Below, piece after piece: positions 1-9,711 of a DNA stretch of 64,000 bases. The first letter of the stretch is position 1. Each line of letters begins with the position of its first letter. Made by a program: the position numbers and the translations under genes. The notes under the pieces are model-generated. The model searched no databases. It saw nothing but the letters and a program-made list of their open reading frames with translations, and had not been told where the DNA came from. Source of the DNA: Rhodoferax sp. (GTDB taxonomy: Bacteria > Pseudomonadota > Gammaproteobacteria > Burkholderiales > Burkholderiaceae_C); contig JAUSNJ010000024.1 in the NCBI GenBank assembly GCA_030645355.1, forward strand, positions 19,846 to 83,845, written 5' to 3'.

Positions 1-951
1 GCGCATCAACATGGCGAGCGTCAAACACACAAACACGACCATCAGTAAACCGTAGCCCCAATACGGGTAGGAGTAGGTGGAAAACTGCGCAACCTTGCCC
101 TCACCAAACAGCGTTGGCATAAACGGCTTGACCGTGAACGCGCCCCAGGCGTGCATGTTGTGGCCAAAAAACCAAAGCCAACCCGCATACTCAATCACAA
201 AGTACAGCGGCAACAGGCTGGGGACCAGAACGAGCAGCAACACGAAACGACGGAACTTCGCCACACCAATAACCACCGCCACCATTGCTGCGATGAGCCC
301 GCCCATGGCTATCTGGCTGTACAGGGTAACGTTGTCACCCCACACTTTGATGCGTGCAGGTTCGTTGAAAAAGGTGGCCGCCTCGGCCATATAGTTCTTG
401 ACGTGTTCAGACAGGTGGCCCAGTGCAAACTGGTGCACCAGCATCCAGACGGCAACCGCCGAAAACCCGCCCCCTAAAACGAGCAGGCGACGCTTGCCTT
501 CAGGCGTGATGAAGCCCAGTAGCATTACCGTGAAGAAGCCAAAGAAGAACTTGGCCAACGGCTTCTCGACCGGCGCCCCGGTTGCAATCGGGAACATGCC
601 CACGTAGTGGTTGATGGTGTTCATCTCGTGAACACAGTCCAGACCGGCAGCATCCTTGTTGACGTCTTTCTTGGCGTCCAGAATCGGGTTGTAACGCTCG
701 GAGTCCGGTCCCATGTCTGCCTGCATGGTCTCCGACCCCATGCGGGTGCTGGCACCCACGGCGCTGCAGCCATTCTTCACGACATCAAAGTGAAAGTGAA
801 TACGGATGCCATCCGGAAAGGCATCCTTGGGATAGTTGGGCGCCGTAAGGGATACCCACCAGATTGGCGCAAAAAAGGCGCTGATCATGGCCACCAGGGC
901 CACCAGGGTAAGGACCGTGATCAGGCGATTTTGTTTGGTCTGGTCTTGCAT
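1..951 (-). CDS. NosB-like multi-pass membrane protein of a clade II nos cluster (C-terminus truncated by window edge)
   Basis: Manual reverse-strand translation from ATG at 951: MQDQTKQNRLITVLTLVALVAMISAFFAPIWWVSLTAPNYPKDAFPDGIRIHFHFDVV..., open for 317 codons to base 1 with several hydrophobic segments. Not in the ORF track because it has no stop in the window. Name rests on synteny with nosZ and cytochromes c. Confidence 0.7.
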   Translation of the reverse strand, partial: MQDQTKQNRLITVLTLVALVAMISAFFAPIWWVSLTAPNYPKDAFPDGIRIHFHFDVVKNGCSAVGASTRMGSETMQADMGPDSERYNPILDAKKDVNKDAAGLDCVHEMNTINHYVGMFPIATGAPVEKPLAKFFFGFFTVMLLGFITPEGKRRLLVLGGGFSAVAVWMLVHQFALGHLSEHVKNYMAEAATFFNEPARIKVWGDNVTLYSQIAMGGLIAAMVAVVIGVAKFRRFVLLLVLVPSLLPLYFVIEYAGWLWFFGHNMHAWGAFTVKPFMPTLFGEGKVAQFSTYSYPYWGYGLLMVVFVCLTLAMLMR

Positions 952-960
952 GGTAATGGC

Positions 961-1704
961 TTACTTCTTCTTGGCAGGCTTGGCAGCCGCACCCGCTTTG
1001 CACATTGCGCCCGGCATGACCAGACTGGACTGGTAGGCTGAAATGGCGACCAGTTGCGCGTTGTCATATTTCTTGATGATCGTCACCATGTCGGGATTCG
1101 CATTGCGACGATGGCCATCCCGAATTTCCGTCATTTGCCGCAACAGGTACTTGTAGTGCTGGCCCGCAAGCACCGGATAGAACTTGTCTTTGACGCCCTC
1201 ACCATTGGCCTTGTGGCACTCAATGCACTCTTTCTCATACATGACCTTGCCGTCCGCAATCTGCTTCGCTGCATCCGGGCCTTCATACATTCCGTGTACG
1301 GCGGGAATGCACAAGCTCTCGATGTAGGCAGAGACATTGGCCAGTTCCTGCGCATCTGTCAGCTCCTTGGCAAATGGATACATGGTGGGGTTGTCGCGCA
1401 AGCCGGCACGAATGTCGGCCATTTGCTTGATCAGCACCGTGGTGTGTTGCCCGGCCAGTTGGGGGAACGTGCCGTCAGGACGTCCCGCACCGGAAGGCAG
1501 GTGACAGGCTCCGCACACTTCATAGCCTTCTTTGCCGTCCTTGGCGTTGCCCTTGAGTTTCAGGGCTTCAATTTTTTCGCCTTCCTGGGCGTTCCATTTA
1601 TAGTCCTTCGCCTCAATCCCCGCTTGCTTGGCGGCTGGCGGACCAGCCAAACTGAGCGCAGGAGCCAAAGCCAGCGACAGCGCCAGCGCAAGAATTTTTT
1701 TCAT
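961..1704 (-). CDS. Diheme c-type cytochrome of the nos cluster (NosC2-like)
   Basis: Signal peptide and two CXXCH motifs (CGACH, CIECH); adjacent to nosZ. Confidence 0.85.
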   Translation of the reverse strand: MKKILALALSLALAPALSLAGPPAAKQAGIEAKDYKWNAQEGEKIEALKLKGNAKDGKEGYEVCGACHLPSGAGRPDGTFPQLAGQHTTVLIKQMADIRAGLRDNPTMYPFAKELTDAQELANVSAYIESLCIPAVHGMYEGPDAAKQIADGKVMYEKECIECHKANGEGVKDKFYPVLAGQHYKYLLRQMTEIRDGHRRNANPDMVTIIKKYDNAQLVAISAYQSSLVMPGAMCKAGAAAKPAKKK

Positions 1705-1740
1705 ATCAGTTACCTCAAGTATTTTGGAAAAAGGGGCAGG

Positions 1741-2067
1741 CTATTTGAGCTTGGAAAGGTACAGCGCCATTTCTTTAATGTCCTTGTCCGTCACAAGCTC
1801 CACCCCCTCGGGGTTGACCATGACGCCTTTCATGGCTGCACTGCTTGCGTTGGATCGTGCTCCGCTTTTGATGTCACGCATTTGCTGCTCCATGTAAGCC
1901 GCATTTTGTCCAGCGAGCTTGGGAAAGGTCGGTGTCATCGGCTTCTTGCCTTCCTTGCCGTGGCAGGCAATGCAGGTCTTTTCCGCGTAGAGCGCCGCAC
2001 CATCCGCCATGGCGGCGCCGGATGCGATCGTGGCCAGCATAGCGGCGAGAAACAATTTTGTCTTCAT
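1741..2067 (-). CDS. Monoheme c-type cytochrome of the nos cluster (NosC1-like)
   Basis: Signal peptide, one CXXCH (CIACH), 108 aa, between nosZ and the diheme cytochrome. Confidence 0.85.
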   Translation of the reverse strand: MKTKLFLAAMLATIASGAAMADGAALYAEKTCIACHGKEGKKPMTPTFPKLAGQNAAYMEQQMRDIKSGARSNASSAAMKGVMVNPEGVELVTDKDIKEMALYLSKLK

Positions 2068-2140
2068 GGTTTTACCTTTTCAAATGAATTCGGGGAGTCG
2101 AGTTGATCGACCCCCCGACTCTGGATGCGATCAACCGTGT

Positions 2141-4429
2141 TTACTTGACCTTCTTGGCACCGTTCTGTTCCAGGAAAGTCTTGGCCCGCAATCCCAGGTC
2201 TGCAGTCTTCACCTGGTATTGCCACACTTGCTCTGCCCACAGATTGGCGTTTTCCCAATCCTTCTTGGCGAATGCAGCTTCATGCTTGGCCTTGATGTCC
2301 TTGGTCTTGCCAAGTTGGTCAAACGCGTCTTCCACCATCGCCACGACTTCAGGGAAGTCCTTGTAGTTCACACTGGTGATGTAGGCCACCACGGAGTCAA
2401 TGATGACCTGTGTGTCAGCCACTTTCTTCAGCGTGGCTTTGTAGTCCGCTTCAGTGTAGTTTTGCGCAGCCAGTGTCGTCTTGGTGGGTTTCCAGCCCTT
2501 TGGCTTCACCAACAAATAGCCTTGCATTTCCAGGTGCAACGCAGAGCAGAACTCTGTGCAGTAGTACGGGTAGACGCCTTCCTTGTCGGCCTTGAACTTG
2601 ACCGCTACGGTCTTGCCGGGTTCAACCGACGCGTGCACGTTGAACGTGGACACGGTGAAGCCGTGCGTTTCGTCCTGGGCGCGTTCCAGATTGGTCAGGT
2701 TGATGGTCACTTCATCGCCGACTTCAACTTCGATGGTTTCAGGCGTGATGTGCGAACGGATCAAGGTGCCGAATACTTCAACCTTGTTGCCCTTCTTCAC
2801 AATGCGTTCTTCGCCCGCCTTGGTCGCGCCTGCGTGTGGTTTGTCGGTACGGCTGTCGGTACCAACCTTGTAACGCACGGCTGGCTTGAGTTTCTTGGCA
2901 TCAATAGCGACAACGTAATGCGGCTCACCCAGAGGCAATGGCATGTCATACAAAAGCTGCATCTTGTCGCCGCTGATGTCGATCAGCTGGTGATTTTGTG
3001 GGTGCAGAGGCCCGACTGGCACGAAGCGGTCAATGGCGAGCTTGTTCAGAGCGACCAGGTATTTGCCGGCAGGCTTGGTGGAATCACCCTCCATCGTCAT
3101 CAGGTGGCCAATGTTGTAGTGCACGCTGAGCTTGTCGAGCACCTTGCCTTCGCAGTAGTTCCACTTGGCAACCTGCGAGTCCACATACAGCGAGGTGTAG
3201 GCAATGCAGGGCTTGCTGTCATACTGGGTATGCAGCGGGCCAAGACCCAGGGAAACCTGTGTTGCAACCGCATCTTTCATGGCGATCACCGGGATGCCGT
3301 ACGGATCTTTGGACTCAAACTTGCCAGCTTTGATGGCAGCCTGAATTTTCTCGAAGCTGTAAACCGACACGTGGGTGTCGAGTTTGCCGGCCACGATGAT
3401 GTTCTTGCCATCAGGGGTCACGTCGACACCGTGTGGTGATTTGGGTTCCGGAATCAGAAACAGCACGCCTTCCTTGATGGCGGTTTCCATCATCAGCACA
3501 TCATGTCCGTTGATCTTCTTGGCCTTGCCGGCAGCCACCAGTTCGGCAGCCTTTTTCCAGTTGATCACGTGCATGTAGTCCGTGTCTTTGGCCGAGCAGC
3601 CCGCCTCATAGGGAGGGCGGCCTTTTTCGATACCACCGACATAGCGTTCGGAGCAGAAAGAGTTGGTGAATGACCAGCCTTCGGACACGCCCTTACCGGC
3701 GTCGGACAGATCCTGCGAATACGGTGGCAACTCCAGGGAGAACGACTTGGCGGTGTCGATGCGCCCTTCCTTGCGGTCAAACTTCCAGTAGGTGATACCG
3801 CCGCGGTATTTTTCGTTGAACTCCTCGAGCGGGTAGAACTTCTTGTTCTCCAGCGGCGCTGCATACTGCGCCGCTTCGATCACGTACTCGGTGTTGGTGG
3901 TAACAAACGTTCCGCCGTGTTCCGACTTGAAGATCGGGTTGACGATGATCTGCTTGGTCTCGAAGTCACGCAAGTCGATGACGGCGATGCGGGGATTGGC
4001 CTTGTCATTGATGAACAGGAACTGGCCATCGTACTCGCCGTTGGTTTCGGAAATGGCGGGGTGGTGGGTGTCGCCCCATGTGATGTCCTTGCCGTCAATC
4101 TTGCCGCCAGCCAGAACCTTCTTGGAGCTCTCATCAAAGCCATAACCTTGCCATGGCTCGGGTGTGAACACACCGATGTACTTCAGAATGCGCATCGAGG
4201 GAATGGCATATACGATCACCTGCCCCGATTGCCCGCCAGAGCTAAACGCCACAAACTCGTCGCGCTTGCCCGTCGGTACATACGTCTTGGCAGCCGCCAA
4301 CAAATCCTGCTGGCTCAGGCCACGCTCTTTCAACACGTCCTGCAGGGAATCTGCCGACCAGACTGCCGAAGCAGCAAAGCCCATGCAGCCAACCACCAGG
4401 GATATGGCCGTTTTGTTCAATCGTTTCAT
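2141..4429 (-). CDS. nosZ: Nitrous oxide reductase, clade II / Sec-dependent type
   Basis: 762 aa; CuA motif CTEFCSALHLEM; N-terminus MKRLNKTAISLVVGCMGFAASAVWSA has no twin-arginine motif; neighbouring cytochromes c and NosB-like protein. Confidence 0.93.
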   Translation of the reverse strand: MKRLNKTAISLVVGCMGFAASAVWSADSLQDVLKERGLSQQDLLAAAKTYVPTGKRDEFVAFSSGGQSGQVIVYAIPSMRILKYIGVFTPEPWQGYGFDESSKKVLAGGKIDGKDITWGDTHHPAISETNGEYDGQFLFINDKANPRIAVIDLRDFETKQIIVNPIFKSEHGGTFVTTNTEYVIEAAQYAAPLENKKFYPLEEFNEKYRGGITYWKFDRKEGRIDTAKSFSLELPPYSQDLSDAGKGVSEGWSFTNSFCSERYVGGIEKGRPPYEAGCSAKDTDYMHVINWKKAAELVAAGKAKKINGHDVLMMETAIKEGVLFLIPEPKSPHGVDVTPDGKNIIVAGKLDTHVSVYSFEKIQAAIKAGKFESKDPYGIPVIAMKDAVATQVSLGLGPLHTQYDSKPCIAYTSLYVDSQVAKWNYCEGKVLDKLSVHYNIGHLMTMEGDSTKPAGKYLVALNKLAIDRFVPVGPLHPQNHQLIDISGDKMQLLYDMPLPLGEPHYVVAIDAKKLKPAVRYKVGTDSRTDKPHAGATKAGEERIVKKGNKVEVFGTLIRSHITPETIEVEVGDEVTINLTNLERAQDETHGFTVSTFNVHASVEPGKTVAVKFKADKEGVYPYYCTEFCSALHLEMQGYLLVKPKGWKPTKTTLAAQNYTEADYKATLKKVADTQVIIDSVVAYITSVNYKDFPEVVAMVEDAFDQLGKTKDIKAKHEAAFAKKDWENANLWAEQVWQYQVKTADLGLRAKTFLEQNGAKKVK

Positions 4430-4601
4430 ATGCTTCTCTCCAAGTTGAATACGCTCATTACCAAATTCTGGGCACGCACTCCAATCAGTTTTCTTATTAC
4501 GACTGGGGGTATCTAGCGAGCGCGATGGTAGGCCGAACGGTCAAAAAGAAAACTAATACAGATTAGGTTTAGGACACGTGGCAAGCGGCTTGCGCACTTC
4601 T

Positions 4602-4615
4602 TTGACATGCGTCAA
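4602..4615. promoter_or_regulatory. Candidate FNR/DNR/NNR-type binding site TTGAC-ATGC-GTCAA
   Basis: Perfect 5-4-5 dyad upstream of nosZ. Confidence 0.55.
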
Positions 4616-4774
4616 CTTGATGGCAAAAAGTTGCCAGTGCAGCGGGTTTGGTGGGGGGTCTGATCGGCGTGGAAAGCGGCCGCACTCCGTCAGGCATCTG
4701 ACAGGAAATACCCTCGCCTGGGCACGCCACCGTGCGCGTACGCTGTATTCTGGTAACTTGCTGAGGAACACGAG

Positions 4775-5644
4775 ATGAAAATTGCACTGTTAGGTATCGG
4801 CCTCATGGGCTTTCCAATGGGGCGCCGCATGTGTGAAGCAGGGCACACCGTGCATGTTTGGAATCGCACGCTAGGCAAGGCGCAGCGCCTTGCCGCTGCG
4901 GGTGCGATCGTGCACGAGCAGCCAGCCGAGGCTGTTCGGGACGCTGAACTGGTCATTACCATGCTGGACGACGGTGCTGTTGTCGGGCAGGTCTTGTTTG
5001 ATATGGGTACGGCTGCCGCCCTGCAACCAGGCAGCCTGGTGGTCGACATGTCGTCCATCAAACCGGTCGAGGCCCGTGACCATGCAGCACGACTGAGCGA
5101 GCGGCACATCGCCTACCTGGATGCGCCGGTCTCGGGCGGCACCATAGGCGCAGACAATGGCACGCTGGCCATCATGGCAGGGGGCAAAGCCAGCAGTTTC
5201 GAGCGTGCGCGGCCCATTCTGGATGTGTTTGGCCGCGCCACGCATGTCGGGCCCACCGGCGCCGGACAACTCACCAAGTTGGCCAACCAGATGATCGTGG
5301 GTGCAACGATTGGCATCGTCGCAGAGGCGCTTTTGCTGTGTGAACGCGGCGGCGCCGACATGGGCAAGGTCAAAGAAGCCATCACCGGTGGTTTTGCCGA
5401 CAGCCGCATACTGCAGGTGCACGGCCAGCGAATGGTAGAGCGCGACTTTGCACCCCGGGGGAAGATGTCCGTCCAGCTCAAGGATTTGCGCAACGCGCTG
5501 TCCACCGCCCAGGAAGTCGGCTTTGATGCGCCGATCACGGCCTTGTTCGAGCAGTTGTATGCCCAGGGCATTGAGCATGGCCTGGCAGACCTCGACCACG
5601 CCGGCCTGTTTGTGGAACTGGCCAGCCGCAACGGCATGTCCTGA
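4775..5644 (+). CDS. NAD(P)-dependent oxidoreductase, 3-hydroxyisobutyrate dehydrogenase family
   Basis: N-terminal Rossmann motif GIGLMGFPMGRRM and DAPVSGG motif; 289 aa. Confidence 0.88.
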   Translation: MKIALLGIGLMGFPMGRRMCEAGHTVHVWNRTLGKAQRLAAAGAIVHEQPAEAVRDAELVITMLDDGAVVGQVLFDMGTAAALQPGSLVVDMSSIKPVEARDHAARLSERHIAYLDAPVSGGTIGADNGTLAIMAGGKASSFERARPILDVFGRATHVGPTGAGQLTKLANQMIVGATIGIVAEALLLCERGGADMGKVKEAITGGFADSRILQVHGQRMVERDFAPRGKMSVQLKDLRNALSTAQEVGFDAPITALFEQLYAQGIEHGLADLDHAGLFVELASRNGMS

Positions 5645-5653
5645 TCCTGGACC

Positions 5654-5683
5654 AAAAAAAGGACCCCGCAGGGTCCTTTTTTT
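5654..5683. terminator. Bidirectional Rho-independent terminator
   Basis: AAAAAAAGGACCC-CGCA-GGGTCCTTTTTTT between convergent genes. Confidence 0.9.
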
Positions 5684-5699
5684 CGAGCTTCAAACGCTG

Positions 5700-7595
5700 T
5701 TAGTCAAACGTACGGGCAGCACGCTTCTTGGCATCGCGCGGCACAAACACCTTGCCCGCATTTCCGGGCTTCACACCCATGGGCTTGCTGAATGCTGGTT
5801 TGCGCGCCGCAGCGAAGTCGCCACCACTGCGGGGGGCTGCATCGGGGCGGCCACCACCGGCAAAGCGGTCGTTGAAGCCACCCTTGCGGGCGTAGCTGAA
5901 ACCACCGTTGTCACCAACATCGCGTGGACCGTTGTCACGGTTTCCGCCACCAAATCCGCTATTATTTTGATAGCTGCCTGGACCTGCATCACGAGGACCA
6001 GCAGCATTTCTGTCACCAAAACCTGGATTGCCGCCACGGTTGCCACCGAAGCTGGGGCGTGCACCACCGGCGCCACCGCCAAAGTTGCGGTCACGCGGTG
6101 CGCGGTCCGCAAAGTGACTGCCGCGACCACCAAAGCTGGCACCGGTACCGGGACGGGACTCGGGGAAGCGCTGCTGTGGCTCCAGTCCTGGAATGGTCTC
6201 GGACTTGAAGTGTTGGCGGGTGTAGGCTTCAATGTCGAAAATCTTGCGGCGGTCACGCACTTCGGCAAAAGTGACGGCCAAACCATCGCGCCCGGCACGG
6301 CCGGTGCGGCCAATGCGGTGGGTGTAGTCCTCGGCCTTCATCGGCAAACCAAAGTTGAACACGTGGGTGATGGTGGGGACGTCAATACCCCGGGCCGCGA
6401 CATCGGTGGCCACCAGAATTTGCACCTGGCCATTGCGCAATGCCATCAGGCGGCGGTTGCGCAGACCCTGGCTCAGGGCACCGTGCAATGCCACGGCATC
6501 AAATCCGTCTTGCTGCAAGTCGCCAGCCAAACCATCACACTCGATCTGGGTGCTGGCGAAGACGATGGCCTGGTTGATGGTCGTGTCACGCAGCCAGTGG
6601 TCCAACAGCTTGCGCTTGTGGTGGGCGTTGTCGGCCCAGAACAGCACTTGCTTAATGTTGACGTGCTTTTCCTGCGGGCTGTCGATGGTGATGCGCTGGG
6701 GTTCGCGCATCACGCGGGCAGCCAACTGCTGGATGCGGGGCGCAAAGGTGGCGCTGAACATCATGGTCTGCTTGCGGGCGATGGTGAGCTGGTTGATTTC
6801 GGCCAGATCGTCGGAGAAGCCCAGGTCCAGCATGCGGTCGGCTTCGTCCACCACCAGGAACTGGACTTGGTCCAGCTTGATTTGCATGGAGCGTTGCAGG
6901 TCCAGCAGACGGCCGGGCGTGGCCACCACCAGGTTGGCGTTCTGCAACTTGGCGATTTGCAGCTGGTACGGCATGCCGCCCACGATGTTGGCGATGCGCA
7001 GACCGCGGCAATGCTGCACCAGATCGATCGCGTCATTGGCCACTTGCTGGGCCAGTTCACGGGTCGGGCAGACGATCAACGCGCCGGGAGCCGGTGCCTT
7101 GAAGTTGCGAGGGTTGGTCGGATCCTTGCGCTTGGAACGCTTGGGAGGTGCTTCGCCACGGGCTATGGCTTCTGCCACTTCGCGCTCGAACGCTGCGCGC
7201 TCGTCGGCTTCGGCTTGGGCTTGCTGCTTCAGCAGGGTGTGCAATACGGGCAGCAGAAAGGCCGCTGTCTTGCCGCTGCCGGTCTGGCTGGAGACCATCA
7301 GGTCAATGTACTTGGCCGCCGATTGACCGTCGCTCTCGCCGGGCAGGGCAAGGGGAATGGTCTTCAGTTGAACCGATGTAGGCTGGGTGTAGCCCAGGTC
7401 CTTGACAGCATGGACCAGCTCGGGCGCCAGACCCAGCAGCACGAAGCCATTGGGTGCTTCTGGTGCTTCGGGGACTTCAGGCGTATCGAGGCCGTTGCTG
7501 GCGTCGGCTGTCATTACAGCGTCGCTGGCAAAAGAGGGGTTAGAGGAAATTTCGGCAGGCGCAAAGGCACCTGTCACTTCAAAAGCGTCAGTCAT
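5700..7595 (-). CDS. DEAD-box ATP-dependent RNA helicase, RhlE-type, with Gly/Arg-rich tail
   Basis: SQTGSGKTAAF, PTRELAQQ, VVDEADRMLD, SATF, HRIGRTGRAG motifs; ORF extends to 7643 but MTDAF (7595) is the likelier start. Confidence 0.9.
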   Translation of the reverse strand: MTDAFEVTGAFAPAEISSNPSFASDAVMTADASNGLDTPEVPEAPEAPNGFVLLGLAPELVHAVKDLGYTQPTSVQLKTIPLALPGESDGQSAAKYIDLMVSSQTGSGKTAAFLLPVLHTLLKQQAQAEADERAAFEREVAEAIARGEAPPKRSKRKDPTNPRNFKAPAPGALIVCPTRELAQQVANDAIDLVQHCRGLRIANIVGGMPYQLQIAKLQNANLVVATPGRLLDLQRSMQIKLDQVQFLVVDEADRMLDLGFSDDLAEINQLTIARKQTMMFSATFAPRIQQLAARVMREPQRITIDSPQEKHVNIKQVLFWADNAHHKRKLLDHWLRDTTINQAIVFASTQIECDGLAGDLQQDGFDAVALHGALSQGLRNRRLMALRNGQVQILVATDVAARGIDVPTITHVFNFGLPMKAEDYTHRIGRTGRAGRDGLAVTFAEVRDRRKIFDIEAYTRQHFKSETIPGLEPQQRFPESRPGTGASFGGRGSHFADRAPRDRNFGGGAGGARPSFGGNRGGNPGFGDRNAAGPRDAGPGSYQNNSGFGGGNRDNGPRDVGDNGGFSYARKGGFNDRFAGGGRPDAAPRSGGDFAAARKPAFSKPMGVKPGNAGKVFVPRDAKKRAARTFD

Positions 7596-7799
7596 GGTTT
7601 TACTCACACGCGAGTGCCGCAGGGTATGCGGCTGCTCCGTCAATGGTTAAAAAACATCAACCATCAAACGGAACCTGCGTCTGAATACTTTCCAGCGCTT
7701 GGGGCCCAAATAGGCGGACCCGGTGAATGAAGGGAGATGTACAAATGCACTACTGCTTGTAGCGCAGCCTTCGATTATGCCATGGATCCGGGTTTCTAC

Positions 7800-8372
7800 C
7801 TAACTCAATTTTAAAAAGTGCTGTCGGTAGTGTTCCAGTTCATCGATGGACTCGTGCACATCGGCCAGCGCCGTGTGGCGCTGCTGCTTCTTGAAAGACG
7901 CATGAACGTCGGGCCGCCAGCGCTTGGACAGTTCCTTGAGTGTGCTGACATCCAGGTTGCGGTAGTGAAAAAAGGCTTCCAGCTTGGGCATGTACTTGAC
8001 CAGGAAACGCCTATCCTGGCCGATGGAGTTGCCACACATGGGCGAGCCGTTGGCAGGCACATACTGCTTCAGGAACGCAATCAGTTCATTCTGCGCCTGC
8101 TCTTCGGTCACGGTCGATGCCTTCACTTTATCGGTCAACCCGCTCTTGCCGTGGGTCCCCTTGTTCCAGGCGTCCATCTTGTCCAGTTGGGCATCGCTCT
8201 GGTGGATCACCAATACGGGGCCTTCGGTGCGGCACTCCAGGTTGGGGCCGGTCACGATGACCGCGATTTCGATAATGCGCTCGACATCCGGGTCGAGGCC
8301 GGTCATCTCGCAATCGAGCCAGACCAAGTTTTTGTCGGATTTGCCGAGAGGGGTGGTGTTGGGTTCGTCCAT
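7800..8372 (-). CDS. orn: Oligoribonuclease
   Basis: MDEPN...[27 protein letters not shown]; DEDDh exonuclease motifs; start trimmed to 8372. Confidence 0.94.
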   Translation of the reverse strand: MDEPNTTPLGKSDKNLVWLDCEMTGLDPDVERIIEIAVIVTGPNLECRTEGPVLVIHQSDAQLDKMDAWNKGTHGKSGLTDKVKASTVTEEQAQNELIAFLKQYVPANGSPMCGNSIGQDRRFLVKYMPKLEAFFHYRNLDVSTLKELSKRWRPDVHASFKKQQRHTALADVHESIDELEHYRQHFLKLS

Positions 8373-8409
8373 GCGGGCGATTGTCGCTGATGACCTAAAC
8401 TCCATCGCC

Positions 8410-9699
8410 ATGAATGATCTCTTTGCCAGCCCTTCTTCTGCTTCCCTGACCACGACGGTGGTCTTTGCGCTGGCCCTGAGCCTCAGCCTGATTCTGAAAT
8501 TCTGGCTCGCCTCGCGCCAAATTCGCCACGTCGCGCAGAACCGTCATGCCGTACCAGCGGCCTTCGCAGAAAAAGTTGCGCTCGCAGCACATCAGAAGGC
8601 CGCCGATTACACCATCGCCAAAGCGCGCTTTGGCCTGCTGGAACTGGCCTGGGGTGCGGTGCTGACCATTGCCTGGACTCTGCTGGGTGGACTGTCAGCA
8701 CTGAACCAGTTGCTCGCAGGCGTACTCGAGAATCCCCTCGCCCAGCAAGTTGCGCTGCTGGCCGCATTTGTGGCCATCGGCGGACTGCTGGACCTGCCTT
8801 TTACGCTCTACCAGACCTTTGTCATCGAAGAGCGCTTTGGCTTCAACAAGACCCGTTTGACGCTATGGCTTCAGGACTTTGCCAAATCCCTGTTGTTGTC
8901 CGCATTGATCGGATTGCCCTTCATCACGCTGGTGATCTGGATGATGGGAGCAACAGGAGCGTGGTGGTGGCTGTGGGTCTGGGGCGTATGGATGGGTTTC
9001 AACCTGTTGGCGCTGCTGATTTACCCCACCTGGATTGCACCGCTGTTCAACAAGTTCCAGCCGCTGGAAGATCCACAGGTCAAGGAGCGAGTGACCGCGC
9101 TGATGGCCCGGTGTGGCTTCACCTCCAAGGGCTTCTTCGTGATGGACGGCAGCAAACGCAGCGCCCATGCCAACGCCTATTTCACCGGCTTCGGTGCCTC
9201 CAAACGTGTCGTGTTTTATGACACCCTTTTGGCACAACTGAGTCCAGCCGAAGTTGACGCGGTACTGGCCCACGAACTGGGACATTTCACGCACCGGCAT
9301 GTAATCAAGCGCATCGTCGCGATGTTTGCCTTGAGTCTGGTCGGGTTCTTTGCGCTGGGCTGGGTCAGCCAACAAGTCTGGTTTTATACTGGCCTGGGGG
9401 TCGCGCCCAACCTGGATGCACCCAATGACGCCCTGGCGCTGCTGCTGTTCATGATGGTGCTGCCGCTGCTGGGCACCTTGATGGGCCCGGTCTTCGCGCA
9501 GATGTCGCGCAAGCATGAGTTCGAGGCTGATGCCTATGCCGTGACACAGACCAGTGGCCCGGACCTGGCAAACGCACTGCTCAAGCTGTTTGAAGACAAT
9601 GCATCGACGTTGACGCCGGACCCGGTCTACGTTCAGTTTTATTACTCCCACCCACCCGCGACGGAGCGCCTGGAGCGCATCCTGGCCGCGGCCCACTGA
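8410..9699 (+). CDS. M48 family metallopeptidase (Ste24/CAAX-protease-like)
   Basis: HELGH zinc motif, multiple TM segments; start trimmed to MNDLFASPS at 8410. Confidence 0.9.
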   Translation: MNDLFASPSSASLTTTVVFALALSLSLILKFWLASRQIRHVAQNRHAVPAAFAEKVALAAHQKAADYTIAKARFGLLELAWGAVLTIAWTLLGGLSALNQLLAGVLENPLAQQVALLAAFVAIGGLLDLPFTLYQTFVIEERFGFNKTRLTLWLQDFAKSLLLSALIGLPFITLVIWMMGATGAWWWLWVWGVWMGFNLLALLIYPTWIAPLFNKFQPLEDPQVKERVTALMARCGFTSKGFFVMDGSKRSAHANAYFTGFGASKRVVFYDTLLAQLSPAEVDAVLAHELGHFTHRHVIKRIVAMFALSLVGFFALGWVSQQVWFYTGLGVAPNLDAPNDALALLLFMMVLPLLGTLMGPVFAQMSRKHEFEADAYAVTQTSGPDLANALLKLFEDNASTLTPDPVYVQFYYSHPPATERLERILAAAH

Positions 9700-9711
9700 A
9701 CGCCAGCAGCC

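Noticed and set aside
2009-3439. 476-aa plus-strand ORF antisense to nosZ
   Set aside because: Overlaps the confident nosZ CDS; composition is that of a reverse-frame artefact.
5448-7730. 760-aa plus-strand ORF antisense to the RhlE-type helicase
   Set aside because: Spans a terminator and two convergent genes; the DEAD-box frame is clearly the coding one.
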